Part shown: positions 35,185 through 45,645 of the stretch, in pieces
Numbering within the stretch: the stretch's first letter is position 1
How the letters are laid out: every line of letters starts with the position of its first letter
Source: Sphingobacteriales bacterium
GTDB lineage: Bacteria; Bacteroidota; Bacteroidia; Chitinophagales; JADIYW01
Length of the DNA: 64,000 bases
Assembly (NCBI GenBank): GCA_016699615.1
Contig: CP064984.1
Location: forward strand, 1,488,001-1,552,000
Direction of reading: 5' to 3'
Program-made: the position numbers and the translations under genes
The notes under the pieces: generated by a model
The model's input: only the letters and a program-made list of their open reading frames with translations
What the model was told of the DNA's origin: nothing
Database searches by the model: none

Positions 35185-36293
35185 CACACATCACTTATAT
35201 TATATCACACATAGATAAAGCACTCGAATTTGAATGGCTAATTGAAAGAATTGATAATAAACAATTTCAGCTTTCTTTCATTTCTATTAATGATACTTCA
35301 GATACAGCATTACATCGTTTCTGTGAGCAACATCAAATTCCATTCTATCACATTCCTTATTATAGTAAAAAAGATGTGCTTTCTGCCATCAAAAATGTAT
35401 ATCAAATTCTAAAAAAGACAAAGCCAAATATTGTTCATGCACATCTTTTTGAAGGTGGATTAATTGGAATCACGGCTGCTTGGTTAGCAAGAACTAAACA
35501 TAGAATCTATACCAGACATTATTCTAATTATCATCATAAATATGCACCAAGTGGCGTTAAATTCGATAAATGGGTAAATAATAAATCAACACATATTATT
35601 GCCATTACACAAATGGTAAAAGATATCTTAGTGCAACAAGAAAATGTATCTGAACAAAAAATTACTATTATTCATCATGGTTATCCAATAGATAGTTTTT
35701 TGTCATGTTCTGAAGAAAGAATAGCTAATGTAAAATCAAACCATCAAATTCCAACTAATAAAAGAATAATTGGCGTTATTTCTAGATTTACATTTTGGAA
35801 AGGTGTACAAAATATTATTCCAGCATTTCAAAAGTTATATGAAAATGATAAAAACATACACTTAGTTCTCGCAAATGCAAATGGAGATTATAAAAATGAA
35901 ATACATGAACTATTGCAAAAACTACCAAAAGAAGCATACACAGAAATCTCTTTCGAACAAGATAATGTAGCACTGTTTCATAGTTTTGATATTTTCGTAC
36001 ATTGCCCAATTGATGAGTATTCTGAAGCATTTGGACAAATTTATATCGAAGCATTACTCTGCCAAGTACCATCTATCTTTACAAAATCAGGTATTGGATC
36101 TGAAATTGCAAAAGATAAAGAAACATGTTTAGTTGTACCATATCAAAATAGCGAAGCAATCACTGAAGCAATACAAGCACTTCTAACTGACGAGAAATTG
36201 TGCAATCATTTAAAAATAAATGGCTTAGAAATTGCTAAAAATTTCACTATCGAAAACAAAGTTAAAGCAATAGAGAAGATTTATTCCATATAA
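35181..36293 (+). CDS. Glycosyltransferase family 4 with TTG start
   Basis: A 370-residue GT-B enzyme. The start appears to be the TTG at 35181, inside the previous stop (TTGA), since no in-frame ATG precedes the conserved N-terminus (THITYIISHIDKALEFEWLI). The donor domain has GVISRFTFWKGVQNIIPAF and HLVLANANGDYK. The E-x7-E region is FVHCPIDEYSEAFGQIYIEA, followed by LLCQVPSIFTKSGIGSEIAK. Sugar specificity is unknown. Confidence 0.88.
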   Translation: MTHITYIISHIDKALEFEWLIERIDNKQFQLSFISINDTSDTALHRFCEQHQIPFYHIPYYSKKDVLSAIKNVYQILKKTKPNIVHAHLFEGGLIGITAAWLARTKHRIYTRHYSNYHHKYAPSGVKFDKWVNNKSTHIIAITQMVKDILVQQENVSEQKITIIHHGYPIDSFLSCSEERIANVKSNHQIPTNKRIIGVISRFTFWKGVQNIIPAFQKLYENDKNIHLVLANANGDYKNEIHELLQKLPKEAYTEISFEQDNVALFHSFDIFVHCPIDEYSEAFGQIYIEALLCQVPSIFTKSGIGSEIAKDKETCLVVPYQNSEAITEAIQALLTDEKLCNHLKINGLEIAKNFTIENKVKAIEKIYSI

Positions 36294-36311
36294 TTTTACT
36301 ATTTTCGTCCT

Positions 36312-37207
36312 ATGGATGAGACATTCATAAGCATAGTAGTTCCAACATATAACAGAGCTCATTTAATTGCAGAGACTATTCAATCTTTAGCAGAAATAAA
36401 TTATAAAAATTACGAGATTATTATTGTTGATGATGGAAGTACAGATAATACTGAAGAAGTAATCAGTCAATTTTTAAATGAGAAAGTTACCTACCACAAA
36501 AAAATAATGCAGAAAGAGCAGCAGCAAGAAATTACGGAGCAAATTTAGCAAAAGGAGAATATATAAACTTTTTTGATAGTGATGATATTGCAATAGACAA
36601 TCATCTATTAGTTGCCAATAAGCTAATAAATCAATACAACCATCCGGAATGGTTTCATCTTGCATATGCATGGGCAGAAACAGACAAAAGCATCAGAAAT
36701 AAAGTAAATAATTTTAAAGGAGAAACGCTTAATGATATCATTTGCGATGGTAATCCGTTGAGTTGTAATGGCGTTTTTATTAGAAAAGATATTATTCAAT
36801 TTTTGCCATTCAACGAAACAAGAATTTTATCTGCTTCTGAAGATTATGATTTATGGTTAAAGCTAGCAGCTAGATATCCACTGTACTATTCTAATGACGT
36901 AACTTCTTTGATAATTGACCATGATGCTAGAAGCGTAAGGTCTATGGATGCTCAAAAAATTATTGATAGATTGGATGCATTCACAAAATCTGTTTTTAAA
37001 GATGAAATTGTAAAACAGAAATTTTCAAAACAGTTAAATACAATTCAAATGTACGCTGATTTATATATTGCTGTACATTTGGCAACAACACCAAAATACA
37101 AGCTAAAAAGTATAAAATATCTATGTAAAACAATTTTTACAGATATTAGCGTATTAAAAACAAAAGCATTTTATGCTACAATAAAAAACATATTAATAAA
37201 ATGGTAA
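36312..37207 (+). pseudogene. Glycosyltransferase family 2, frameshifted in an A-tract
   Basis: The frame from 36312 (SIVVPTYNRAHLIAETIQSL, EIIIVDDGSTDNTEEVI) stops at 36548. The other half of the enzyme continues in another frame (NNAERAAARNYGANLAKGEY, NFFDSDDIA, CNGVFIRKDIIQFLPFN, EDYDLWLKLAARYPL) to 37207. The A7 tract at 36498-36504 lacks one A compared with the frame that would give HKKNNAERAAAR. Restored length would be about 298 residues, normal for GT2. It overlaps the next epimerase by 7 bases, so it belongs to the operon. Real inactivation, slippage or an assembly error all fit. Confidence 0.85.
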
Positions 37208-38128
37208 AAATTCTTATAACAGGTGGAGCTGGATTTATTCCCAGTTCTTTAGCAGATAAACTATTGCAAAATGATGATCATTTTGTAGTATTAGTAGATA
37301 ATTTATTAACAGGAAATATTAATAATATTCCAAAAAATAAAAACTGTAAGTTTATAAAATGTGATGCTAATAATTATAATGAACTTGCTGCAATAATGAC
37401 TGCATACCATTTTGATTATGTTTTTCATTACGCAGCAGTAGTTGGTGTACAAAGAACATTACAGAACCCAATTATGGTTTTAGATGATATCAAAGGAATA
37501 GAAAATATATTACAACTTTCAAAAAAATACAGGCGTTAAAAAAATATATTATTCTTCATCATCTGAAGTGTATGGAGAACCAGTGTCTTTACCACAAAAT
37601 GAATATACAACACCACTAAACTCAAGACTTCCTTATGCTGTTGTAAAAAACATCGGTGAAGCATATTGTAGATCTTATCATCAAGAATATGGATTAGAAT
37701 ATGTTATTTTTAGATTCTTTAATACATACGGACCAAAACAAAGCCAAGATTTTGTAATGTCTAAGTTCTTAAATGCAGCACTAAACAATGAAGATATTAC
37801 TGTATATGGTGATGGATTGCAAACAAGAACATTCTGTTACATTGATGATAATTTAGATGCATGTTTAACAACATTATATCAAGATAAATATAACAATGAA
37901 GTTTATAATATAGGCAATGATGTTGTAATTACAATAAAAGAGTTAGCAGAAACAATTATAGAGTTGACCAATTCATCTTCCAAAATTATCCACCTTCCAC
38001 CACTAAAAGAAGGAGATATGACTAAAAGACAGCCAGATATATCTAAAATGAAAGAACTTTTATCTAGAGATTTATTATCATATAGAGATGGTATTAAAAA
38101 AATATTAGAATCATGGAACATTAATTAA
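37201..38128 (+). pseudogene. NAD-dependent epimerase, frameshifted in an A-tract
   Basis: Two frames make one extended SDR: 37201-37539 carries KILITGGAGFIPSSLADKLL, the DYVFHYAAVVGVQRTLQNPI segment, and ends in SKKYRR. The second frame, from about 37530, carries KKIYYSSSSEVYGEP, YAVVKN (Tyr/Lys), FFNTYGPKQSQDFVMSKFLN and RTFCYIDDNLDA to 38128. The A7 tract at 37521-37527 has one A too many for the joined frame (SKNTGVKKIYYSS). Joined length about 309 residues, like dTDP-glucose dehydratase/UDP-hexose epimerases. Confidence 0.85.
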
Positions 38129-38154
38129 AAGTTCTAATATTTAGTATAATATTT

Positions 38155-40014
38155 ATGTGTGGCATTGTAGGTTATATTAGCAAAACTCAAGTTGACAAAG
38201 ATTCTTTTGTAAGTGCTGCAAATACTATTCTTCATCGTGGTCCAAATGCTACTGGATTTTACTATAACCAAAACAATACAATTGCCTTTGCTCATCAACG
38301 TTTGTCTATTTTAGACTTAAATGAGGTTGCCAACCAACCAATGTATTCAGCATGTAAAAGATATATAATCATTTACAATGGAGAAGTCTACAATTTTAAT
38401 GATATTAAAAATAAATATCAGATTACTACCACAACAACTTCTGATACTGAAATTATCTTAGAAGCATATATAAAAATAGGAACATCAATTTTTGAAGAAC
38501 TCAATGGTATGTTTGCCTTTGCAATTTATGATACTGTTGAAAATAAAATTGTCTTAGCAAGAGATAGATTAGGCATTAAACCACTTTTTTATTACCATGA
38601 TGATAATACATTTGCTTTTGCTTCAGAATTAAAAGCGATTAAAAAATTATATAATAATCTAGAAATCAATAAAAGTGTAATTCCATATTTTCTACAATTA
38701 GGATTTATTCCACAACCACATACCATTTACAAAAATGTATATAAATTTCCAACAGGTAGTTTTACAGAAATAGATTTAAGTAATATTGGTGCATTAAAAT
38801 TTAATTCTTATTGGACTATAGAGCAAGAATTAAAGCAAACAAATATAACAGACTTCAATACAGCAAAATCAAAATTAAAAGAAACTTTATTTGAGAGTGT
38901 TGAACAACAATTGGTAGCTGATGTTCCATTGGGTACTTTTTTGAGTGGAGGCATCGATTCGAGTTTAGTAACAGCCATAGCATCAAAAATAAAAAAGGAT
39001 AAAATAAACACTTTTAGTATTGGTTTTGATTACAATAAATTCGACGAAAGTCAGTATGCGCTAGAAGTTGCCACACATTTGCAAACACAACATCATCCAT
39101 TCCAAGTAAAAGAAAAAGATGCTTTAGAGCAGCTACACAATATTATTGATGTGTACGATGAACCTTACGCTGATTCATCTTGTTTTCCTTCTTTGTTGGT
39201 TTCGCAATTAGCAAAAAAATACGTTACAGTAGCATTGTCTGGCGATGGTGGCGACGAATTATTTTACGGTTATGGTGCATACATTTGGGCAAAAAGGTTA
39301 CACAAATTTCCATTCAATATTTTGCATCAGCCAATATATAAACTTACACAACTAAGTAATGACAATAGAATAAAAAGAGCAGGAAACCTATTTAACTACA
39401 AAAATAGACGTCACCTAAATAGCCATGTTTTTTCTCAAGAGCAATATTTCTTTTCAGAAAATGAATTAAATAATTTATTAGTTCATTCAGATTATAATAA
39501 TGATACAATTAATTTAGGAAAAACACTTTTAGACAATAATTCACTTTCTGCTACAGAACAACAAGCTGTTTGGGACTTGCAGTTTTATTTGAAAGATGAT
39601 TTATTAGTGAAAATGGACAGAGCAAGTATGCAACATGCATTAGAAGTTAGAGTACCATTGTTAGATAATAGAATGATCAATATTGCATATCAAATGCCTG
39701 AAGAGTTTAAAATTAATAATGGAATTCAAAAATATATTTTGAAAGAAGTTTTATATGATTTTGTGCCAAAACAAATTTTTGATAGACCAAAACAAGGATT
39801 TGCGATTCCATTAATTAAATGGTTGAAAAATGAATGGCATTTTTTAATTGAAAAATACCTAAATAATACAATAATTGAAAAGTATAATCTAGTACAAACT
39901 TCTTCAGTTAGTCAATTAATCAATAGATTTAATAAAGGCGAAGATTATTTGTACAATAGACTTTGGGTTTTAATTTTACTACATTGGTGGTTAGAAAAAA
40001 ATAACGCATCATGA
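38155..40014 (+). CDS. asnB: Asparagine synthase-type glutamine amidotransferase
   Basis: A 619-residue two-domain enzyme. Cys2 (MCGIVGYISK) is the N-terminal glutaminase nucleophile, with RGPNATG, HQRLSILDL and GEVYNFND. The synthetase domain has the ATP loop FLSGGIDSSLVTAI, DEPYADSSCFPSLLVSQLAK and LSGDGGDELFYGYG. Inside polysaccharide clusters these enzymes often amidate a uronic acid (WbpS-like) rather than make free asparagine. The position after sugar epimerases supports that, but it could also be the cell's AsnB (EC 6.3.5.4). Overlaps the next GT4 gene by 4 bases. Confidence 0.93.
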   Translation: MCGIVGYISKTQVDKDSFVSAANTILHRGPNATGFYYNQNNTIAFAHQRLSILDLNEVANQPMYSACKRYIIIYNGEVYNFNDIKNKYQITTTTTSDTEIILEAYIKIGTSIFEELNGMFAFAIYDTVENKIVLARDRLGIKPLFYYHDDNTFAFASELKAIKKLYNNLEINKSVIPYFLQLGFIPQPHTIYKNVYKFPTGSFTEIDLSNIGALKFNSYWTIEQELKQTNITDFNTAKSKLKETLFESVEQQLVADVPLGTFLSGGIDSSLVTAIASKIKKDKINTFSIGFDYNKFDESQYALEVATHLQTQHHPFQVKEKDALEQLHNIIDVYDEPYADSSCFPSLLVSQLAKKYVTVALSGDGGDELFYGYGAYIWAKRLHKFPFNILHQPIYKLTQLSNDNRIKRAGNLFNYKNRRHLNSHVFSQEQYFFSENELNNLLVHSDYNNDTINLGKTLLDNNSLSATEQQAVWDLQFYLKDDLLVKMDRASMQHALEVRVPLLDNRMINIAYQMPEEFKINNGIQKYILKEVLYDFVPKQIFDRPKQGFAIPLIKWLKNEWHFLIEKYLNNTIIEKYNLVQTSSVSQLINRFNKGEDYLYNRLWVLILLHWWLEKNNAS

Positions 40015-41237
40015 GTAAAATAAACACACTCTTTCTTTCTTACGACGGCATGACTGATGCATTAGGACAATCACAAGTATTACCATACTTAGTTGGATTG
40101 AGTAAGCAATATAATATTACACTCATTAGTTTCGAGAAAAAAGAAAATTTTGAGAAAAATAAAAATACCATCCAAAAAATAGTAGATGATAACAACATCA
40201 CATGGTTGCCATTAAATTATACAAAAAAACCACCAGTACTTTCTACACTTTATGATGTATATAGATTAAAAAAAATAGTATATAAATTAATTGAAGGAAA
40301 AAATATTAAAATCATACACTGTAGAAGCTATATTACAGCATTAATTGGACTAAGTGCAAAACAAAAATTTGGTACTAAATTTATTTTTGATATGCGCGGA
40401 TTTTGGGCAGATGAGCGTGTAGATGGGAAACTTTGGAATATAGAAAATCCAATATTCAAAAGAATTTATCAATATTTTAAAAAGAAAGAAATTCAGTTTT
40501 TGCAAAATGCAGATTATACAATCAGTTTAACACAGAATGCCAAAGACGAAATTCTATCTTGGAAAGAATTTAAAAACAATACAATTCCTATTCAAGTTAT
40601 TCCATGTTGTGTCGATACTAACTTATTTGACATAAATAAAATTTCAAAAGAAAATATACACAACTGGAAAAATAAATTAGGCATACAAGAAAATGATTTT
40701 GTATTAAGTTATTTAGGCTCAGTAGGCACTTGGTACATGCTAGATGAGATGATGCAATTCTTTGTACAACTAAAAAATATATTGCCACAAGCTAAATTTT
40801 TATTTATTAATAAAGATGAACAACAGCGCATTACTGAAGCAGCAACAAAGCTAAACATTCAAGACAGTATAATAATACAAGCAGGCAATAGAAACGAAGT
40901 GCCAGAATTATTAAGCCTAAGCAAACTATCAATATTTTTTATACTACCAAGTTATTCCAAAAAAGCATCTTCGCCAACCAAACAAGGAGAACTAATGGCA
41001 ATGCAAATACCAATTGTGTGCAATGCAGGCGTTGGCGATACAGATTTTATTGTAAAAAAATACCACTCAGGTTTTGTAATAGAAAATTTTATGTTTGATG
41101 ATACCATCCAAAAAATCACAAACAACAATCTAGAAAATATATTTAATCTATCAGAAATTAGACAAGGCTCAATAGCCTATTTTTCTCTCAAAAAAGGAAT
41201 TGATAAGTACTTAGAAGCATATAAATATGTATTATAA
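40011..41237 (+). CDS. Glycosyltransferase family 4
   Basis: A 408-residue GT-B enzyme. The N-terminus LFLSYDGMTDALGQSQVLPY is typical of capsule GT4 proteins. DMRGFWADERVDGKLW and a positive stretch lie in the acceptor domain. The donor domain has LSYLGSVGTWYMLDEMMQFF, PELLSLSKLSIFFILPSYSK, SPTKQGELMAMQIPIVCNAG (the E-x7-E region is atypical). Last gene of the plus-strand cluster; converges with the helical protein gene, with 36 bases between and only weak hairpins. Confidence 0.88.
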   Translation: MSKINTLFLSYDGMTDALGQSQVLPYLVGLSKQYNITLISFEKKENFEKNKNTIQKIVDDNNITWLPLNYTKKPPVLSTLYDVYRLKKIVYKLIEGKNIKIIHCRSYITALIGLSAKQKFGTKFIFDMRGFWADERVDGKLWNIENPIFKRIYQYFKKKEIQFLQNADYTISLTQNAKDEILSWKEFKNNTIPIQVIPCCVDTNLFDINKISKENIHNWKNKLGIQENDFVLSYLGSVGTWYMLDEMMQFFVQLKNILPQAKFLFINKDEQQRITEAATKLNIQDSIIIQAGNRNEVPELLSLSKLSIFFILPSYSKKASSPTKQGELMAMQIPIVCNAGVGDTDFIVKKYHSGFVIENFMFDDTIQKITNNNLENIFNLSEIRQGSIAYFSLKKGIDKYLEAYKYVL

Positions 41238-41273
41238 AAAACCATAAAATTCTTGATCTTACTAAGATTGATT

Positions 41274-42722
41274 TTAATCAAAATATTTATTTACTTTTTC
41301 TTGCATCCAAAGATATGGAGAATAATTTATGAGCATAGGAATTTTAGAGTCAATTATTTTCTGATTACTCAACATAATTTCATTTCTTATTTTTTGAGAG
41401 ATTTTCTTATCCAACGGCTTGTTGTTTAAATATTTAATACATACATAAAAATAATCTGCGATGAGCTCAAAATGTCTATCTGTTTCATTTATTAATTTTG
41501 AACGTTGTAAATTTTGTATTTCTACAAATGCCATTTCGAATTGTTCTTCTTGAATAAAATATATGCAATAAAATAATCTATAAAAAATTCTTTCAAATGG
41601 TTGTAGCGTTTCAAAATCTATCGTCATTAGTTTTTTGAGTTTTGCTATGTCGTTTAGATATACTGCTGCTACTAATTCTTGCGTTCTAAATTGTGCTGTT
41701 TTCCTAATTAATTTGCCAAATATTTTCTCTGCTATTTTCAACTGTTCTGTAGCCTCAGCGTACATTTTTAGTTTGTTGAAATTGGTAATATAGTTTAAAT
41801 ATATTGCCATGTTTTTCTTAGTTATATTTCCTGGTATTTGCTCAAATAATAATTTAAAATATACTTCAGATTTTTTATATTGATTTCGAATAGAACATAT
41901 TGTAGCCAAGTTGCTTAGTGTAAGGCATTTTTCTTCATCATATCTTGTATAATGGTCATCAATTTTCTGAAATAATGTATATACTTCTTCCCATTGTTCA
42001 ATTGTTGATGTATCAAAATTGACGTATGCATTGGCGTATGCTAAGCAATAATCATTAAATGCACTTTCTTGTGATTTTGCAGGAACTTGAATGTCATGAT
42101 ATTCAAAGTGTATGGTATTTTTTTGGTTGCTTAATTGTTTTTTTTGAAATAATAAATGTGCTTGTAGTGTATATACCTTTGCTTGCTGTATAGAAAAATA
42201 TTTCATTAGATTTTCTTCGATGGCATTCATGTTTTCTTCCATCAATTTTGCACGTTCTTCGTAGTTTGATGTATTGATTCTAATATAATCTGCGTATTCA
42301 AAACTATTTTCTATTGCATTATGCAAGTTTAATTGCTGCAATTGTTTATTTTGATAATTCTTATAAACTTGTAAATATTCATCTGAAATTTTAATTTGTT
42401 TATAGAAGTCTAATCTTATTTTATCTTCAATATTTTTTATATATTTTGAAGTAGAAAATTTGATATAAATTTCTTCTATTTTATCTTTTAATAATTTTAA
42501 TTCATTCCTAAGTAAATAGTCATTTTCTTTCGTCCATTTCTTTTTAAATATTTTATTAGATACTGTTGCTCTATCAATATCATCATCATCTCTTTTTGAT
42601 AATAATAACTTTAGTAATTGCAATAATGTTTGCCTTTTGTCTTGTTTTAATTCTGTAATTAAATAATTCAAAAAGTCACTTTCCAGTGCAAATATTATAC
42701 GTACAGTTAGCAAATCTTTCAT
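41274..42722 (-). CDS. Helical TPR-like protein, unknown function
   Basis: A 482-residue, nearly all-alpha protein with no signal peptide, membrane helix or recognised catalytic motif. Residues 230-440 show degenerate helix pairs of TPR spacing (e.g. DEEKCLTLSNLATICSIRNQ, then KKSEVYFKLLFEQIP). The N-terminal 100 residues are Lys/Asp-rich. It could be a scaffold or a regulator of the adjacent clusters. It faces the polysaccharide cluster tail to tail and is divergent from the lipoprotein island. Confidence 0.6.
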   Translation of the reverse strand: MKDLLTVRIIFALESDFLNYLITELKQDKRQTLLQLLKLLLSKRDDDDIDRATVSNKIFKKKWTKENDYLLRNELKLLKDKIEEIYIKFSTSKYIKNIEDKIRLDFYKQIKISDEYLQVYKNYQNKQLQQLNLHNAIENSFEYADYIRINTSNYEERAKLMEENMNAIEENLMKYFSIQQAKVYTLQAHLLFQKKQLSNQKNTIHFEYHDIQVPAKSQESAFNDYCLAYANAYVNFDTSTIEQWEEVYTLFQKIDDHYTRYDEEKCLTLSNLATICSIRNQYKKSEVYFKLLFEQIPGNITKKNMAIYLNYITNFNKLKMYAEATEQLKIAEKIFGKLIRKTAQFRTQELVAAVYLNDIAKLKKLMTIDFETLQPFERIFYRLFYCIYFIQEEQFEMAFVEIQNLQRSKLINETDRHFELIADYFYVCIKYLNNKPLDKKISQKIRNEIMLSNQKIIDSKIPMLINYSPYLWMQEKVNKYFD

Positions 42723-42875
42723 TACAGAAAATATTACACAATATATTAATTATCAATAAAATACAAACAAAAAAACAATATTTTTTACCCCAAAAAACAT
42801 TACAAGATACTAATAATTGATTTGTAATACAAGATGAATAGTTGAAACTTTGTCTTAGAGAAAAATTATAAAACT

Positions 42876-43490
42876 ATGAGAATAGCAACAACACTAACAA
42901 CCATCTTAGCAATAGTAATCCTTGCTATAAGTTGTACAAAAGAAAAAGAGAATGGAATTTTAACTGATAATATACCTGTTCAAAGTTCTTCTTCTATCAC
43001 ATTGGGCAATCAATCAACTAGCAACTTTAATTGTTTCTTTTCATTCGATTCAATGAAAGTGTACAAATTCGCAGACGCAGTAAATAATCAGTCTGTGATA
43101 GACTTAATTTTCTTTCATAATAATCCTGATGACTTGGCAATTTTTGCTTCTCCAGCATCAATTGCTAGTATTGCAACATTTAAACCTTTTATTATTGATG
43201 GTGCAGGAAATGGTGTTAATTTCTGGACTACTAAAAATTCTATTAAAATAGGTGTTACAGAAATTTCTGTCAACGATTTTAACAATGTTACCACAAATGG
43301 ACAATTAAATGCTGCTTATGAAAACGATTATCATGTAACTGTAGATTGGGAAATTGATATCTCACCCAATAAAGTGTACAAATTTACATCTAATAGAACA
43401 GGTAAAAGAGGTTTGATAAAAGTTAATTCTGTGAACGGAAATCACAACACTTCTGGTCAAATTAATTTTGATATTAAAATGATAAAATAA
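42876..43490 (+). CDS. Lipoprotein, unknown function
   Basis: A 204-residue protein with a signal peptide and lipobox (LAISC, Cys20), then TKEKENG, an acidic/basic start consistent with surface export of lipoproteins in Bacteroidota. The mature domain is beta-rich with VDWEIDISPNKVYKFTSNRT and a C-terminal IKVNSVNGNHNTSGQINFDI, resembling small immunoglobulin-like folds. First gene of the lipoprotein island; a short leader ATAAAACTATG is shared with other genes of the island. Confidence 0.6.
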   Translation: MRIATTLTTILAIVILAISCTKEKENGILTDNIPVQSSSSITLGNQSTSNFNCFFSFDSMKVYKFADAVNNQSVIDLIFFHNNPDDLAIFASPASIASIATFKPFIIDGAGNGVNFWTTKNSIKIGVTEISVNDFNNVTTNGQLNAAYENDYHVTVDWEIDISPNKVYKFTSNRTGKRGLIKVNSVNGNHNTSGQINFDIKMIK

Positions 43491-43497
43491 TAAAACT

Positions 43498-44085
43498 ATG
43501 AAAAAGATAATATTAGTAAGCATCTTAGCAATAGTAATATTTGCTACGAGCTGTAAGAAAGAAACCGAAACGGATAATCCGAACATCATCCATCGTACTA
43601 CTAACTTAGAAGTAAGAGTCAGTTCTTATAATGCATACTCAAGCATGTCAATAGATATAGATAAGGATAGTACGATAGATTTTGGACTGTATTTACAACT
43701 CAATAAAGATAATAATGATAAATATAACTACTTACTAGCGATTGCAGGTGAAGTATTACACAATGAAATGAAATTTATTAGTATTAATGGAGACGATTAT
43801 ATCAAAACCTTAAGTAAGAATGATTCAATTAATGTTGGTTCTGTTCTTGATTGGTCCTTTGATTGTAATATTTTTGAAATTGAAAAAACTATAGGCAACA
43901 CAGAAGAAAAATATGGATTTTATGGTAAAGAAAATATTTTAGTAGGTATTCGATTTCTAATAGGAACAGAATTACATTATGGTTGGATAAAATTAGATGT
44001 TGCTTCAGATTATAAATCTGCAATTGTAAAAGAAATAGCCTATAACATTAGACCAAATATTGGTATAAAAGCAGGCGAAAAATAA
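43498..44085 (+). CDS. YGWI-family lipoprotein, copy 1
   Basis: A 195-residue lipoprotein (ATSC lipobox, then KKETETDNPNI). The C-terminal block GTELHYGWIKLDVASDYKSA and the ending RPNIGIKAGEK is of the kind widely found in secreted and PEP-CTERM-like proteins (HYGWIxxxV ... AGE). It is one of three paralogues (also 45031 and 46196). Nucleotide similarity in the first 120 bases with copy 2 is high, including the leader AATAAAACTATG, so they arose by recent duplication. Confidence 0.65.
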   Translation: MKKIILVSILAIVIFATSCKKETETDNPNIIHRTTNLEVRVSSYNAYSSMSIDIDKDSTIDFGLYLQLNKDNNDKYNYLLAIAGEVLHNEMKFISINGDDYIKTLSKNDSINVGSVLDWSFDCNIFEIEKTIGNTEEKYGFYGKENILVGIRFLIGTELHYGWIKLDVASDYKSAIVKEIAYNIRPNIGIKAGEK

Positions 44086-44109
44086 TTAATAACAATTAAA
44101 AATAAAATC

Positions 44110-44583
44110 ATGAAGAAAACAATTATCACATTTTCACTCTTTTTGTCTGTGCTTTTTATCAGCAGTTGCGGCGGAGGTAAATTCTTTAATACCGAAGCCC
44201 TAATTCCAGTACAAGGTGTTTGGTCTGGTACAGATAGCCTAAATAGGCATGTTACATTTCTATTTAACAAAGATAGCTCTGTAGCTGTAGAGATAAAACA
44301 AAACGCAAACTCAACGATGATTTTAAACAGGTATGTTGGTACATATAAGGTGTATAGTTTTACAAGTGGTTTGGCAGGTGAGCAAAATTATAATAGTATA
44401 ACGGGCACTATTGTAGTAAATAGAATTAGTAAAGAATTTTCGTTTATTTCTTATTCAGTATTTGTAAAAGATATAGAAAAGAATTTAAATACTGCTCAAA
44501 TGCAAGGAAATTACAATACCAATATAAGCATTCCAGTTACTTTAAAAAACATTTATCCATATTATTTAAATACAGAAATATGA
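44110..44583 (+). CDS. Lipoprotein, possible lipocalin-like barrel
   Basis: A 157-residue lipoprotein with lipobox ISSCGGG. The mature part begins VQGVWSGTDSLNRHVTFLFN, with a G-x-W start and alternating strands suggesting a small lipocalin-like beta barrel. Unrelated to its YGWI neighbours. Its stop overlaps the next start by four bases (ATGA), so the two lipoproteins are co-translated. Confidence 0.55.
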   Translation: MKKTIITFSLFLSVLFISSCGGGKFFNTEALIPVQGVWSGTDSLNRHVTFLFNKDSSVAVEIKQNANSTMILNRYVGTYKVYSFTSGLAGEQNYNSITGTIVVNRISKEFSFISYSVFVKDIEKNLNTAQMQGNYNTNISIPVTLKNIYPYYLNTEI

Positions 44584-45017
44584 AATATATAATATTATCA
44601 ATAATTATTTTATGCATTAGTTGCACAGAAGAAACAGAAATAGATGAAATAAAACCAAAATATCCTAAAGAAGGACTTTGGTACTCAGCCAAAAAAGGTG
44701 GCTCAGGTATAAATGGCTTAAATTACCATTTTTACGTCAAGGAAAACAATTTTCTAACTGTAGAAATTGACAATGGTATTACAAAAAATTTTTATTATGG
44801 AAAATGGAAATTCGAGAAAGATACTGTAAGAATGGGTTGGAATTTTGATGAAAAACAATCTATTGATAGTGCATTTTTTAATTATGATATTACAAAAGCA
44901 CAAAATAGCCAAAATCCAAGTCCTGCAAATGGATATATAATAGCCAACGATCCATTTAATATAAATATACCCAAAGCAAAATCTGTTACAAGAACATTTG
45001 TAAGATATTATCAATAA
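44580..45017 (+). CDS. Lipoprotein, possible lipocalin-like barrel
   Basis: A 145-residue lipoprotein (lipobox CISC, Cys15) with an acidic spacer EETEIDEIKPKYPK. The mature domain starts EGLWYSAKKGGSG and includes FYYGKWKFEKDTVRMGWNFD, again a G-x-W/G-K-W pattern that suggests a lipocalin-like fold. Ends in a basic aromatic tail (FVRYYQ). It may have arisen from the same ancestor as the preceding gene but similarity is weak. Confidence 0.55.
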   Translation: MKYIILSIIILCISCTEETEIDEIKPKYPKEGLWYSAKKGGSGINGLNYHFYVKENNFLTVEIDNGITKNFYYGKWKFEKDTVRMGWNFDEKQSIDSAFFNYDITKAQNSQNPSPANGYIIANDPFNINIPKAKSVTRTFVRYYQ

Positions 45018-45030
45018 AAATAATAAAACT

Positions 45031-45615
45031 ATGAAAAGAATAATATTAGCAAGCATCTTAGCAATAGTAATATTTGTTGCGAGTTGTAAGAAAGAAAAAA
45101 AATCGGATAATCCGAACATCAACCATCGTACTGTTAATTTAGAAATGAAAGTCAGTTCTTATAATGGAGATTCAGAAATGTTATTTGACATTAATGAGGA
45201 TGGTATGTTAGATTTTGGGCTGTATTTAGAATTATACAAAAACAGTAATGATGACTATGATTACGAATTATATTTATATGGAGAAGAATCAGGAAATGAA
45301 ATTCTTACAAGTAAAATCAATTTAAATGATTATATAAAACCACTAAACAAAAACGACTTAATTAATAGTGGCTCTTCTACTTGGTATAATGATAGTAATA
45401 TTTTTGAAGTTGAAAAATCACCAAGTTATCCTGAAGAAAAATATGGTTTTTCTGGCAAAGATGATATGTTAATTGGTATTCGATTTTTAATAGGAACAGA
45501 ATTACATTATGGCTGGATAAAAATAGATGTTGCAGCAGATTATAAATCTGTAACTGTAAAAGAAGTAGCCTATGATATTAGACCAAATGTAGAAATACGA
45601 GCTGGAGAAAAATAA
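45031..45615 (+). CDS. YGWI-family lipoprotein, copy 2
   Basis: A 194-residue paralogue of the gene at 43498. Signal peptide and lipobox are almost the same (FVASCKKEKK), followed by SDNPNINHRTVNLEMKVSSY. The shared ending is GTELHYGWIKIDVAADYKSV then EVAYDIRPNVEIRAGEK. Sequence differs mostly in the middle (residues 45-130), as expected for a surface protein under diversifying change. Confidence 0.65.
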   Translation: MKRIILASILAIVIFVASCKKEKKSDNPNINHRTVNLEMKVSSYNGDSEMLFDINEDGMLDFGLYLELYKNSNDDYDYELYLYGEESGNEILTSKINLNDYIKPLNKNDLINSGSSTWYNDSNIFEVEKSPSYPEEKYGFSGKDDMLIGIRFLIGTELHYGWIKIDVAADYKSVTVKEVAYDIRPNVEIRAGEK

Positions 45616-45645
45616 TTACAAACACAATTAATAATAAATAAAAAC

